DNA of 64,000 bases from Cryobacterium cheniae (GTDB lineage Bacteria > Actinomycetota > Actinomycetes > Actinomycetales > Microbacteriaceae): NCBI RefSeq assembly GCF_004403395.1, contig NZ_SOGN01000026.1, positions 62,001 to 126,000 on the forward strand, given 5' to 3'. Under the pieces are notes generated by a model. That model saw only the letters and a program-made list of their open reading frames with translations. It had not been told where the DNA came from and did no database searches. Numbering within the stretch: position 1 is the stretch's first letter; each line of letters opens with the position of its first letter. Below are positions 37,524-46,059 of the stretch, one piece after another. The position numbers were made by a program, and so were the translations under genes.

Positions 37524-39446
37524 CTACTGGTCCATCAGGTGCACGAGCTCATCGATGAAGGATGCAAAGTCGACCGAACGCCTGACCAGCCGCTGAACAT
37601 CGGCCCGGTCTGAGAAGACCTCGACGAACTGATCGAAAACGGTCTGGAAGCTCTTGCGGCCGGCGGCGCTGAACGCAATCATCGCGACCACGTTGACCCG
37701 GTTCTCGCCCCATGGCATGGGAGTGTCATTGATCACGATGGCGATCGAGGTGCGGAAGGCCGTCATCGACATCGAGTGCGGCACCGCCAGGTTGTCTGTG
37801 AACGCCGTCGACGACATCAGCTCGCGCTCGATCGCGCCGTCGATGTAGCTCTGGTCGATGTCGCCGTGTTCGATCATCCGTTCGCCGAGCGCCCGAATCA
37901 TCGCGGTCTCGTCGTCGGCGTGGAAGTTGCGCGCGAACAGCGACTCGTCGAAGAACTGCAGCAGCTCATCCTTGAGGTCGGCGCGACGGCGGAGACGACG
38001 GATGCGGCTGGCCGCCTTCCGCACGCGGTCGATGTCGGCCTCGGTCAGGAACGGTTGAATCACGATGACGCCCTCCGTGGGCGACTGCGGTTCGATCGTG
38101 GTGAGCACGAGTTTCGCGTCGAGGGCCTTCCAATCGACGTCGCTGCGGGTGACCACCGACACCACTTCGAGCTCGTCACCGAGAACCCGCTCGATCCTCT
38201 CGCGCAGAAGCACATGCATGTCGTAGTAGTTCGGGCAGATCAGGGCGCACGTGACCAGGTCCTCGCGCCGGGACTGCTGTTGCAGATGCGCACCGACGTG
38301 CATCGCGATATAGGCGATCTCATCATCGTTGATCACGATCTGCTCCTGCCGCTGCAGTTGGCTGGCGATGTAGACGGCGACCTCGTAGATCATCGGGTAA
38401 GACGTCTTGATCGACCTGGTGAGCGGGTTGTGCGAGTAGGACCGGCCCTGGGCTCGGTTGATCAGGTTGCGCACGTGCAGGGTGAGTCGCACGATGAAGT
38501 TCTCCTCGGCGAGGTCCAGCAGGAACTCGTCCCCGGCCTGGCCGACGATGCGGCGCACGGCCTCGAGGTCCTCCGGGCGGACGAAGCTCTCGATCAGAAC
38601 CTGCGCGGGCTGGTCCTGTCCGGGGGTGATCACCCGGGTCTTGAGCAGGAGCGCGATGTAGTCCAGATCCCCGGTGCCCAGCTCGACGTGGAAGTGGCGC
38701 ACGATCAGTGCGGCGAGGGCGAGGGTCATCGCGTCGGGGGAGGCGACGGATTCCGCGGTGTCGGCCGTCACGGGGGCGGTGCGCCTCGTGACCCGGTCGA
38801 TGGCGATGGCAACGTGGAGTAGCACGTCGTTGGTGCCGTACTCGTTGACGAAATACCCCTGCGAGTCGAGCATCGCTATCAGATCGGTCTTGAACGCCCC
38901 CAGGCTCTCGGAGGCGAACTCGCGCTGGATCGCCTCGAGTTCGAGCAGACCGCGCGAACTCTCCTCGCGGAACATGCGGCTGAGCAGCCGGCGCCGGTCG
39001 GTCTCGGAACCGGTGAGCGTGATGACGCTGCCGTGGCGGCTGAGGGTGAGCCCGGTATCGGGCAGCAGCTGCCGCACCTTGGTCAGGTCGGCGTCGATCG
39101 TGGAGTCGCTGACGAACAGCTCGGCGGACACCGCGTACACGTCGAGCCCCTCGGGGGACTCCGTGAGTCGGCGCACCAGGGCGTACAGGCGATCCCGCGG
39201 GGTCTCGGCATCGTCCGCCTGCGCGCGCGCGCTGGAGCGGTACAGGGCGAACGCCTCGAGGTCGAGTCGGTACCCGGCCGGACCCGACTCGATGATTTCG
39301 AGCGGCACCGCAGCCAATTTCAGGCTGGTGACGTAACTGCGAACCGTCCGGGGCGTGACGCCCAGGAGGTCGGCAAGCTCGCCGGCGGTAACCCAGGCCG
39401 GCGTCTGCGACAGGAAATCCAGCATCCGTGTCTGTTTGTCGCTCAT
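37524..39446 (-). CDS. mtlR: PRD-containing mannitol operon activator, MtlR/BglG type
   Basis: The protein is about 640 residues. An N-terminal DeoR/HTH_11-like domain (WVTAGELADLLGVTPRTVRS) is followed by a linker HTH region and two PRD domains in the middle; the second is clear as DDEIAYIAMHVGAHLQQQ. An EIIB-like segment (CALICPNYYDMHVLLRER) and a C-terminal EIIA-like domain with LAVPHSMSM, carrying the likely phospho-His, complete it. This is the MtlR layout of DNA-binding PTS-controlled activators, not of RNA antiterminators, which lack the HTH. Alternative starts are ATG at 39461 and 39482. It is divergent from mtlA, consistent with control of mtlAFD. Confidence 0.88.
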   Translation of the reverse strand: MSDKQTRMLDFLSQTPAWVTAGELADLLGVTPRTVRSYVTSLKLAAVPLEIIESGPAGYRLDLEAFALYRSSARAQADDAETPRDRLYALVRRLTESPEGLDVYAVSAELFVSDSTIDADLTKVRQLLPDTGLTLSRHGSVITLTGSETDRRRLLSRMFREESSRGLLELEAIQREFASESLGAFKTDLIAMLDSQGYFVNEYGTNDVLLHVAIAIDRVTRRTAPVTADTAESVASPDAMTLALAALIVRHFHVELGTGDLDYIALLLKTRVITPGQDQPAQVLIESFVRPEDLEAVRRIVGQAGDEFLLDLAEENFIVRLTLHVRNLINRAQGRSYSHNPLTRSIKTSYPMIYEVAVYIASQLQRQEQIVINDDEIAYIAMHVGAHLQQQSRREDLVTCALICPNYYDMHVLLRERIERVLGDELEVVSVVTRSDVDWKALDAKLVLTTIEPQSPTEGVIVIQPFLTEADIDRVRKAASRIRRLRRRADLKDELLQFFDESLFARNFHADDETAMIRALGERMIEHGDIDQSYIDGAIERELMSSTAFTDNLAVPHSMSMTAFRTSIAIVINDTPMPWGENRVNVVAMIAFSAAGRKSFQTVFDQFVEVFSDRADVQRLVRRSVDFASFIDELVHLMDQ

Positions 39447-39512
39447 TGCACGCCACTCCATTGTAAAAACCCAGTCTCCCATGGCCCCACGGTCCGGAAC
39501 CCTGCCACGACA

Positions 39513-39530
39513 TTTCCGGGGGTGCGGAAA
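39513..39530. promoter_or_regulatory. inverted repeat in the mtlR-mtlA divergent region
   Basis: TTTCC and GGAAA arms with an 8-bp spacer lie about 100 bp before mtlA and 66 bp before the chosen mtlR start. It could be an MtlR or catabolite-control site; the short arms make this tentative. Confidence 0.3.
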
Positions 39531-39545
39531 AGTCTCTGGTGGCCC

Positions 39546-39572
39546 TGCCAGTCCCCTTCGAGAAGACTGGCA
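39546..39572. promoter_or_regulatory. 8-bp inverted repeat in the mtlR-mtlA divergent region
   Basis: TGCCAGTC and GACTGGCA are perfect arms separated by 11 bp, 56 bp before the mtlA ATG. It is either a transcript hairpin in the mtlA leader or an operator of the divergent MtlR regulator. Confidence 0.4.
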
Positions 39573-39627
39573 TCAGTCGCACCGTGATGAGGCAACACCC
39601 ATCGCAACTCCTAAGAAAGGCAGACCA

Positions 39628-41103
39628 ATGACGACGTCGTCAGCTAACAAGACCAAGAGCGGAGGGACCCGTGTTCACGTTCAGCGGTTCGGAACGTTCC
39701 TCAGCGGCATGGTCATGCCCAACATCCCCGCATTCATTGCGTGGGGACTGATCACGGCATTCTTCATCCCGACCGGCTGGACCCCGAACGCAACCCTGGA
39801 AACGCTCGTCGGCCCGATGATCGTGTACTTACTGCCACTCCTGATCGCCAACACCGGTGGCCGCATGGTCTACGGAACGCGGGGCGCGGTCGTCGCCTCG
39901 ATCGCGACCATGGGTGTCATCGTGGGCAGCGAGATTCCGATGTTCATCGGCGCCATGATCGTCGGCCCGGGGTCCGCGTACCTCCTGAAGAAGCTGGACA
40001 CCCTCTGGGCCGGCAAGATCAAGCCCGGCTTCGAGATGCTGGTCGACAACTTCGCGTCCGGAATCCTCGGCATGATCCTCGCGCTCGGTGCGTTCTTCGG
40101 AATCGCCCCGCTGGTGACCGGGATCAGCAACTTCCTCGAGATGATCGTCGATTGGCTCGTCGTCAACAGCCTGCTGCCGATCGCCAGCATCTTCATCGAA
40201 CCCGGCAAGATCCTGTTCCTCAACAACGCCATCAACCACGGCGTGCTCACACCGATCGGAGTTCAGCAGGTTGCCGAGTCCGGCCAGTCGGTGCTCTTCC
40301 TGCTTGAAGCGAACCCCGGTCCCGGCCTCGGCATCCTGCTTGCATTCTCCTTCTTCGGAGTCGGCATCGCCCGCGCCAGCGCACCGGGCGCCATCATCAT
40401 CCACTTCTTCGGTGGCATCCACGAGATCTACTTCCCGTACGTGCTGATGAAGCCCGCCCTCCTGCTCGCCGTCATCGGTGGTGGCATGACCGGTGTCGCC
40501 ATCAACGTCGCCTTCGCAACCGGCCTGCGCGCCCCGGCCTCACCCGGCAGCATCATCGCCATCCTGATTCAGACGGCGCCGGGCAGCTACGTCGGCGTCA
40601 TCCTCTCGGTGATTGGCGCCGCCACGGTGTCGTTCCTGATCGCAGCCGTCATCCTCCGTTCCAGCCGCAAGCGCGACCTGGCCGCGGGCGATACCGGTGA
40701 CATGGCTGAGGCCATCGCCAAGACCGAGGCCAACAAGGGCAAGGCCAGCACCATCCTCGCCGGCCTCGCCGCCACCGACGCTTCGTCCACCACCGCTCGC
40801 CCCGTGAAGAAGATCATCTTCGCCTGCGACGCCGGCATGGGTTCCAGCGCCATGGGTGCTTCGGTGCTGCGCAACAAGATCAAGAAGGCCGGAGTAGAGG
40901 GCGTCACGGTGACCAACCAGGCCATCGCGAACCTCGACGGCACGGCCGACCTGGTCATCACGCACCAGGACCTGACTGCCAGGGCACAGTCTCAGTCTCC
41001 GAACTCCGTGCACATCTCGGTGGAGAACTTCATGAACAGCCCGAAATACGAGGAGGTCGTCGCTCTCCTGCAGAGCCAGACGGCCGAGGGAGTAGCGCGA
41101 TGA
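39628..41103 (+). CDS. mtlA: mannitol PTS permease IICB
   Basis: The 491-residue protein has an IIC domain of 6-8 hydrophobic segments (VQRFGTFLSGMVMPNIPAFI, NNAINHGVLTPIGVQQ, GGIHEIYFPYVLMKP). A linker is followed by a C-terminal IIB domain beginning KKIIFACDAGMGSSAMGAS, with phosphocysteine 400. It imports and phosphorylates mannitol to mannitol-1-phosphate. IIA is separate (next gene), so this is the IICB form typical of Gram-positives. The start is ATG at 39628 after AAGAAAGG; the open frame upstream has no ribosome site. The stop overlaps mtlF. Confidence 0.96.
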   Translation: MTTSSANKTKSGGTRVHVQRFGTFLSGMVMPNIPAFIAWGLITAFFIPTGWTPNATLETLVGPMIVYLLPLLIANTGGRMVYGTRGAVVASIATMGVIVGSEIPMFIGAMIVGPGSAYLLKKLDTLWAGKIKPGFEMLVDNFASGILGMILALGAFFGIAPLVTGISNFLEMIVDWLVVNSLLPIASIFIEPGKILFLNNAINHGVLTPIGVQQVAESGQSVLFLLEANPGPGLGILLAFSFFGVGIARASAPGAIIIHFFGGIHEIYFPYVLMKPALLLAVIGGGMTGVAINVAFATGLRAPASPGSIIAILIQTAPGSYVGVILSVIGAATVSFLIAAVILRSSRKRDLAAGDTGDMAEAIAKTEANKGKASTILAGLAATDASSTTARPVKKIIFACDAGMGSSAMGASVLRNKIKKAGVEGVTVTNQAIANLDGTADLVITHQDLTARAQSQSPNSVHISVENFMNSPKYEEVVALLQSQTAEGVAR

Positions 41104-41540
41104 CGAACCGAATTCTGGAACTGGGCAACGTGGTGGCGGCCGGGTCGGCCACCACCAAGCTCGACGCAATCCGTGAGGCCGGCGCCCTGCTCGTGACTGC
41201 GGGCGCCGTGCGCGAAGACTACGTCGACTCGATGTTCGACCGCGAAGCAAGCGTGTCGACTTACATGGGAAATTTCCTGGCCATTCCGCACGGGACCAAC
41301 GACGCCAAGGAGTCGATCATCCGGTCGGCCCTGTCGCTCGTGCGGTACGCCGACCCGATCGATTGGAACGGCCAGCAGGTTCGCTTCGCCGTCGGGATCG
41401 CCGGGCTCAACAACGAGCACCTCGAAATCCTGCAGAAGATAGCGATTGTCTTCTCGGACGAGGACGAAGTGCAGAAACTGATGGACGCCGTCACCGCTGA
41501 GGACATCTTCACGCTCCTCGAGGAGGTCAACGCAGAATGA
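41100..41540 (+). CDS. mtlF: mannitol PTS IIA component
   Basis: The 146-residue EIIA-mannitol/fructose-type protein has the phospho-histidine at residue 64 within [13 protein letters not shown]. It passes phosphate from HPr to the IIB domain of MtlA. It overlaps mtlA by four bases and mtlD by four bases, so the three are translated as a set. Confidence 0.96.
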   Translation: MTNRILELGNVVAAGSATTKLDAIREAGALLVTAGAVREDYVDSMFDREASVSTYMGNFLAIPHGTNDAKESIIRSALSLVRYADPIDWNGQQVRFAVGIAGLNNEHLEILQKIAIVFSDEDEVQKLMDAVTAEDIFTLLEEVNAE

Positions 41541-42688
41541 AAGCCATTCACTTCGGCGCGGGGAACATCGGCCGCGGATTCGTCGGCCTCCTGCTTCATG
41601 ATGCCGGATACGAGGTTGTCTTCGCCGATGTGAATGCTTCCCTGATCAACGCTCTGCAGGCCGCCGGCAGCTACACCGTGCACGAGGCAGGGGAGGTGTC
41701 GACCACCCGCGTGGTCGACACCTTCCGGGCCATCAACAGCGCCACGGATGAGGCCGCCCTGATCGAAGAGATCGCGACGGCCGACATCGTGACCACCGCG
41801 GTCGGCCCCACCGTCCTCCGCTTTGTGGCACCGGTCATCGCGGCCGGGCTGGCGCGGAGGGCCCCCGAGCGGCCGCCCCTGGCCGTGATGGCGTGCGAAA
41901 ACGCCATCAACGCGACGGATGTCCTCGCCGAACAGGTGCTGGCAAACGTGCCGGACTCGGAACGTGCGGCCCTGGAGCAGCGGGTCGTCTTCGCCAACAC
42001 CGCGGTCGACCGCATCGTCCCCGGCCAGGCCGAGGGCGCCGGCATCGACGTCACCGTCGAGGCCTTCTATGAGTGGGTCATCGAGCAGGGCGCCTTCAAC
42101 GGCGCCGTACCGGTCATCCCGGGTGCGACCTTCGTCGAGAACCTCGCGCCGTACATCGAGCGCAAACTGTTCACGGTGAACACCGGTCACGCGACGGTCG
42201 CCTACCTCGGCTCCGTCGCCGGGGTATCCAGGATCTCCGACGCCCTCCTCGTGCCGGCGGTCCTGGACGGCACCCGGGCGGTGCTCGAGGAGACGTCCGC
42301 CCTTCTCGTGGCCAAGCACGGCCTGGACGTGGAGGCGCAGCGCGCCTACCGGGAGAAGATCCTGGTGCGGTTCGCCAACCCGTCCCTGCCCGACACGGTG
42401 GAGCGCGTCGGCCGCCAGCCGCTGCGGAAGCTCAGCCGCAACGAACGGTTCATCGGCCCCGCCGCCGAGATCGCCGCACACGGCACCCGCCCGTCCGCGC
42501 TGCTCGCCGCGATCGAGGCCGCACTCCGGTTCGACGTCGCCGACGACGAGCAGAGCGCCCTGCTGCAGCAGATGCTTCGCGCCGAGACCCCCGAAACGTT
42601 CACCGCTTCGGTGTGCGGTCTGGACTCTGCGCATCCGTTGTTCGCCGATGTGGTCCGGGTCGTCGACACGGTCCAGAAGGCCCTCTAA
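41537..42688 (+). CDS. mtlD: mannitol-1-phosphate 5-dehydrogenase
   Basis: The 383-residue NAD-dependent enzyme converts mannitol-1-phosphate to fructose-6-phosphate. The N-terminal Rossmann motif is [20 protein letters not shown], the catalytic-domain signatures are [11 protein letters not shown] and [16 protein letters not shown], and the proposed catalytic Lys lies in the KLFTVN segment. It is the last gene of mtlAFD. No clear terminator precedes the infA promoter 35 bp downstream. Confidence 0.96.
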   Translation: MKAIHFGAGNIGRGFVGLLLHDAGYEVVFADVNASLINALQAAGSYTVHEAGEVSTTRVVDTFRAINSATDEAALIEEIATADIVTTAVGPTVLRFVAPVIAAGLARRAPERPPLAVMACENAINATDVLAEQVLANVPDSERAALEQRVVFANTAVDRIVPGQAEGAGIDVTVEAFYEWVIEQGAFNGAVPVIPGATFVENLAPYIERKLFTVNTGHATVAYLGSVAGVSRISDALLVPAVLDGTRAVLEETSALLVAKHGLDVEAQRAYREKILVRFANPSLPDTVERVGRQPLRKLSRNERFIGPAAEIAAHGTRPSALLAAIEAALRFDVADDEQSALLQQMLRAETPETFTASVCGLDSAHPLFADVVRVVDTVQKAL

Positions 42689-42721
42689 GTCGAAAATCCC
42701 GTGAGGGATTATAGGGAAGAA

Positions 42722-42767
42722 TTGCCAAAAGGCAACTCTGTACCATAGAGTAAATCCTTGGTGTCTG
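42722..42767 (+). promoter_or_regulatory. infA operon promoter and start region
   Basis: TTGCCA (42722-42727) and TAGAGT (42746-42751) are 18 bp apart. Four bases later comes CCTTGGTGTCTG (42756-42767), the likely transcript start. The rplM promoter has the same 12-mer at the same distance from its -10. The leader to infA is about 85 nt. Confidence 0.55.
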
Positions 42768-42843
42768 ATGCGCGCGTATGCGGCGTGTCATTTCACCACA
42801 ATCCACGCACGACCAGCAATCAATACCCTAGCGATAGTGAGTT

Positions 42844-43065
42844 ATGGCCAAAAAAGACGGTGTCATCGAAATCGAGGGCGCAGTAGTCGAAGCTCTTCCC
42901 AACGCGATGTTTCGTGTTGAGTTGACCAACGGCCACAAAGTTCTTGCCCACATTTCCGGCAAGATGCGTCAGCACTACATCCGTATCCTCCCCGAGGACC
43001 GCGTGATCGTTGAGCTGAGCCCGTACGACCTGACTCGCGGCCGGATCGTTTACCGCTACAAGTAG
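42844..43065 (+). CDS. infA: translation initiation factor IF-1
   Basis: IF-1 has 73 residues, the standard length: [20 protein letters not shown] then the S1/OB core [20 protein letters not shown] and RGRIVYRYK. It occupies the A site during initiation. The ribosome site is weak (GATAGTGAGTT). It heads the infA-rpmJ-rpsM-rpsK-rpoA-rplQ run, detached from map by the mannitol genes. Confidence 0.98.
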   Translation: MAKKDGVIEIEGAVVEALPNAMFRVELTNGHKVLAHISGKMRQHYIRILPEDRVIVELSPYDLTRGRIVYRYK

Positions 43066-43131
43066 AGAGTGCTGTAAGTAACGGCCCGAGGCGTTCCTGG
43101 GGTACGAAGACAGCGAATACAAGGACACACC

Positions 43132-43245
43132 ATGAAGGTCAAGCCCAGCGTCAAGAAGATCTGCGACAAGTGCAAGGTCATTCGCCGTAACGGCAACGTG
43201 ATGGTCATCTGCGAGAACCCTCGTCACAAGCAGCGTCAGGGCTGA
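43132..43245 (+). CDS. rpmJ: 50S ribosomal protein L36 (zinc-binding form)
   Basis: The 37-residue protein is [20 protein letters not shown] continuing to KQRQG. Its Cys11, Cys14, Cys27 and His32 ligands show the zinc-containing C+ form. It lies 66 bp after infA with ACAAGGACACACC before the ATG, the usual position of rpmJ. It is short enough to be missed by length cut-offs. Confidence 0.96.
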   Translation: MKVKPSVKKICDKCKVIRRNGNVMVICENPRHKQRQG

Positions 43246-43249
43246 TCGC

Positions 43250-43277
43250 GACAGGCTCGATCAACGTCGAGCCCGTC
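43250..43277 (+). repeat. hairpin from inverted GTCGAG repeats between rpmJ and rpsM
   Basis: GACAGGCTCGA and TCGAGCCCGTC pair over 11 positions with one mismatch and a 6-bp loop, five bases after the rpmJ stop. No T-run follows. It is another member of the dispersed repeat family. Confidence 0.65.
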
Positions 43278-43396
43278 GAGATGCAACTGAACACAGAAAA
43301 TAGCAGTGCCGGGAACCCTGCGGGGGGACACCATCGGTTGGAGGCCGATGTACAGGCACTGTTACAGACCTCCACTCATATACAGGAGAAGCCACA

Positions 43397-43771
43397 ATGG
43401 CACGTCTAGCCGGCGTTGATATTCCTCGCGATAAGCGCGTGGAAGTTGCACTGACTTACATCTTTGGTGTTGGCCGCACGAGGGCCCTCAAGACCCTCGC
43501 CGACACTGAAATCGATGGAAACATCCGAGTCAAGGACCTGAGTGACGAGCAGCTCGTCGCCCTCCGTGACTACATCGAAGGAACCTTCAAGGTTGAGGGT
43601 GACCTCCGCCGTGAGGTTGCCGCTGACATCCGCCGCAAGGTCGAGATCGGCAGCTACGAGGGCATCCGCCACCGCAAGGGCCTGCCCGTTCGCGGCCAGC
43701 GCACCAAGACCAACGCTCGCACCCGCAAGGGCCCGAAGCGCACCGTAGCCGGCAAGAAGAAGGCGCGCTAG
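43397..43771 (+). CDS. rpsM: 30S ribosomal protein S13
   Basis: S13 has 124 residues: [40 protein letters not shown] and a basic C-terminal tail are canonical. It contacts P-site tRNA and forms bridges to the 50S. ATACAGGAGAAGCCAC precedes the ATG. A 151-bp gap after rpmJ may hold a second promoter. Confidence 0.98.
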   Translation: MARLAGVDIPRDKRVEVALTYIFGVGRTRALKTLADTEIDGNIRVKDLSDEQLVALRDYIEGTFKVEGDLRREVAADIRRKVEIGSYEGIRHRKGLPVRGQRTKTNARTRKGPKRTVAGKKKAR

Positions 43772-43816
43772 GCCTCGGCCTGGCCCGCCAAAGCCTTTAG
43801 GATTCAGGAGAAATTC

Positions 43817-44215
43817 ATGGCAGCACCAAAGTCGGCCGTTCGGAAGCCGCGCAAGAAAGAAAAGAAGAACATCGCAGTGGGCCAGGCCCACATCAAGAGC
43901 ACCTTCAACAACACCATCGTCTCGATCACTGACACCACCGGTGCGGTCATCAGCTGGGCGTCTTCAGGTGGAGTTGGCTTCAAGGGCTCGCGCAAGTCGA
44001 CCCCGTTCGCCGCGCAGCTGGCTGCCGAGTCGGCCGCCCGCCAGGCGCAGGAGCACGGCATGAAGAAGGTTGACGTCTTCGTCAAGGGACCCGGATCGGG
44101 CCGCGAGACCGCGATCCGTTCGCTCCAGGCCGCCGGCCTCGAGGTCGGTTCGATCAACGACGTCACCCCTCAGGCGCACAACGGTTGCCGTCCGCCCAAG
44201 CGTCGTCGCGTCTAA
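43817..44215 (+). CDS. rpsK: 30S ribosomal protein S11
   Basis: S11 has 132 residues, including [38 protein letters not shown] and the invariant end [11 protein letters not shown]. It forms the 30S platform. In many actinobacteria rpsD follows; here a hairpin and then rpoA follow. Confidence 0.98.
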   Translation: MAAPKSAVRKPRKKEKKNIAVGQAHIKSTFNNTIVSITDTTGAVISWASSGGVGFKGSRKSTPFAAQLAAESAARQAQEHGMKKVDVFVKGPGSGRETAIRSLQAAGLEVGSINDVTPQAHNGCRPPKRRRV

Positions 44216-44236
44216 CCAACCGGCATTCCGCCATCG

Positions 44237-44264
44237 ACCGGGCCCGTCGCACGACGGGCCCGGT
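44237..44264 (+). other. strong hairpin between rpsK and rpoA
   Basis: A perfect 12-bp stem (44237-44248 with 44253-44264) closes on GCAC, 21 bp after the rpsK stop. TTCTGG follows, not a T-run, so termination would be partial at best. A copy of the GTCGAG repeat lies 45 bp downstream. It occupies the usual place of rpsD. Confidence 0.65.
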
Positions 44265-44360
44265 TCTGGCGGGTCGTGGGGCATAAGCCCTCCTCGTTCG
44301 ACGATGTGCTCGATGGTCGGGCTTGTCGAGAGACACACAACTAAAAAAATCTCGCCACGC

Positions 44361-44382
44361 AAGTGTCATATAGCGGACACTT
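44361..44382. promoter_or_regulatory. perfect 7-bp inverted repeat upstream of rpoA
   Basis: AAGTGTC and GACACTT arms with an 8-bp spacer (containing ATATAG) end 18 bp before the rpoA GTG. It could be an operator, or a hairpin next to the ribosome site GAAAGGAAT. No matching site is seen elsewhere in the window. Confidence 0.4.
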
Positions 44383-44400
44383 AGCCGAAAGGAATCAACA

Positions 44401-45390
44401 GTGCTTATTGCACAGCGCCCCACGCTCACCGAAGAGAACATCTCGGAGTTCCGATCCAGGTTCGTCATCGAACCTCTTGAGCCTGGTTTCGGTTACACCC
44501 TCGGCAACTCGATGCGCCGCACCCTCCTGTCCTCGATCCCCGGAGCCGCTGTCACCAGCATCCGGATCGACGGTGTGCTGCACGAGTTCAGCACCGTTCC
44601 CGGTGTCAAGGAAGACGTCACCGAGATCATCCTGAACATCAAGGGTCTCGTCATCTCCAGCGAGCACGACGAGCCCATCACCGCGTACCTGCGCAAGCAG
44701 GGTGCCGGCCAGGTCACGGCCGCCGACATCTCGGCTCCGGCCGGGGTCGAGGTCCACAACCCCGAGCTGGTCATCGCGACGCTGAACGACAAGGCCAAGT
44801 TCGAACTCGAGCTGACCATCGAGCGCGGCCGCGGCTACGTGTCGGCCACCCAGAACCGCAACGAGTACTCCGAGGCCGGCCAGATTCCGGTCGACTCGAT
44901 CTACTCGCCCGTGCTCAAGGTGACCTACCGCGTCGAGGCCACCCGTGCCGGTGAGCGCACCGACTTCGACCGCCTCGTCGTCGACGTCGAGACCAAGTCG
45001 GCGATTTCGCCTCGCGACGCCATCGCATCGGCCGGTCGCACGCTGACCGAGCTGTTCGGTCTGGCCCGCGAGCTGAACACCGCCGCCGAAGGCATCGAAA
45101 TCGGCCCCGCGCCGGTTGACGCCGTGCTGTCGACCGAGCTGTCGGTTCCGATCGAAGACCTCGATCTGTCCGTTCGCTCGTACAACTGCCTCAAGCGCGA
45201 GGGCATCAACAACGTCAGCGAACTGGTCGCCCTCTCGGAGACCCAGCTGATGAACATCCGCAACTTCGGACAGAAGTCGGTGGATGAGGTCAAGGACAAG
45301 CTCGTTGAGCTCGGCCTGTCACTGAAGGACTCGGTGCCCGGATTCGACGGTGCCCACTTCTACAGCGGCTACGACGAAGAAACCATCTAA
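44401..45390 (+). CDS. rpoA: RNA polymerase alpha subunit
   Basis: RpoA has 329 residues. The N-terminal dimerisation domain includes [20 protein letters not shown] and [16 protein letters not shown]. The C-terminal domain, which binds UP elements and activators, runs [20 protein letters not shown] to [19 protein letters not shown]. The GTG start follows GAAAGGAATCAACA. A 46-bp gap leads to rplQ. Confidence 0.98.
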   Translation: MLIAQRPTLTEENISEFRSRFVIEPLEPGFGYTLGNSMRRTLLSSIPGAAVTSIRIDGVLHEFSTVPGVKEDVTEIILNIKGLVISSEHDEPITAYLRKQGAGQVTAADISAPAGVEVHNPELVIATLNDKAKFELELTIERGRGYVSATQNRNEYSEAGQIPVDSIYSPVLKVTYRVEATRAGERTDFDRLVVDVETKSAISPRDAIASAGRTLTELFGLARELNTAAEGIEIGPAPVDAVLSTELSVPIEDLDLSVRSYNCLKREGINNVSELVALSETQLMNIRNFGQKSVDEVKDKLVELGLSLKDSVPGFDGAHFYSGYDEETI

Positions 45391-45436
45391 AGCAGTCGTT
45401 CAGACTGACTTTCGACTTTGATACTGGAGATAACCA

Positions 45437-45937
45437 ATGCCTACGCCCACTAAGGGAGCCCGCCTCGGAGGCGGACCGGCCCACGAGCGCCTCATGCTCG
45501 CCAACCTGGCCGCTTCCCTGTTCACCCACAAGTCCATCAAGACGACCGAGACGCGCGCCAAGCGCCTGCGTCCGGTCGCCGAGCGACTGATCACCTTCGC
45601 AAAGAAGGGCGACCTCCACGCTCGTCGTCGCGTGCTTGCCACCATCGGTGACAAGACCGTCGTGCACGAGCTCTTCACGGAGATCGCACCCCAGGTTGCT
45701 CTTCGTGAGGGCGGCTACACCCGCATCACGAAGCTCGGCTTCCGCAAGGGCGACAACGCCTCGATGGTGCAGATGGAACTCGTTCTCGAGCCCGTCACCC
45801 CGAAGGTCAAGCGCTCCTCCGCCAAGGCTGCTTCCAAGCCCGCCGCGGCAGCGCCCGTCGCCGAGGCTCCGGCCGAGGTCGTCGCCGAGGACGCAGCGCA
45901 GGACGCTGACGTCGTCGAGGCTGAGGAATCCAAGTAG
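45437..45937 (+). CDS. rplQ: 50S ribosomal protein L17 with C-terminal tail
   Basis: The L17 core spans residues 1-~118 ([55 protein letters not shown]). A ~48-residue Ala/Pro/Glu-rich acidic tail ([20 protein letters not shown]) follows and is absent from the E. coli protein. An intrinsic terminator 46 bp later ends the operon. Confidence 0.97.
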   Translation: MPTPTKGARLGGGPAHERLMLANLAASLFTHKSIKTTETRAKRLRPVAERLITFAKKGDLHARRRVLATIGDKTVVHELFTEIAPQVALREGGYTRITKLGFRKGDNASMVQMELVLEPVTPKVKRSSAKAASKPAAAAPVAEAPAEVVAEDAAQDADVVEAEESK

Positions 45938-45982
45938 GCACACTGTGCGTACTCGGCCCAGCTGACTCGCTGTGTTGAACTG

Positions 45983-46015
45983 AGAGGGGCCCGACTTCGG
46001 TCGGGCCCCTCTTCT
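45983..46015 (+). terminator. rplQ operon intrinsic terminator
   Basis: A 13-bp stem (45983-45995 with 46000-46012) on a TTCG tetraloop is followed by TCT. The T-run is short but the stem is very stable. Confidence 0.88.
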
Positions 46016-46059
46016 GTGCCTGGGCAACGGACTATCGCCCGCGAAAGGCCCCGGCTACG

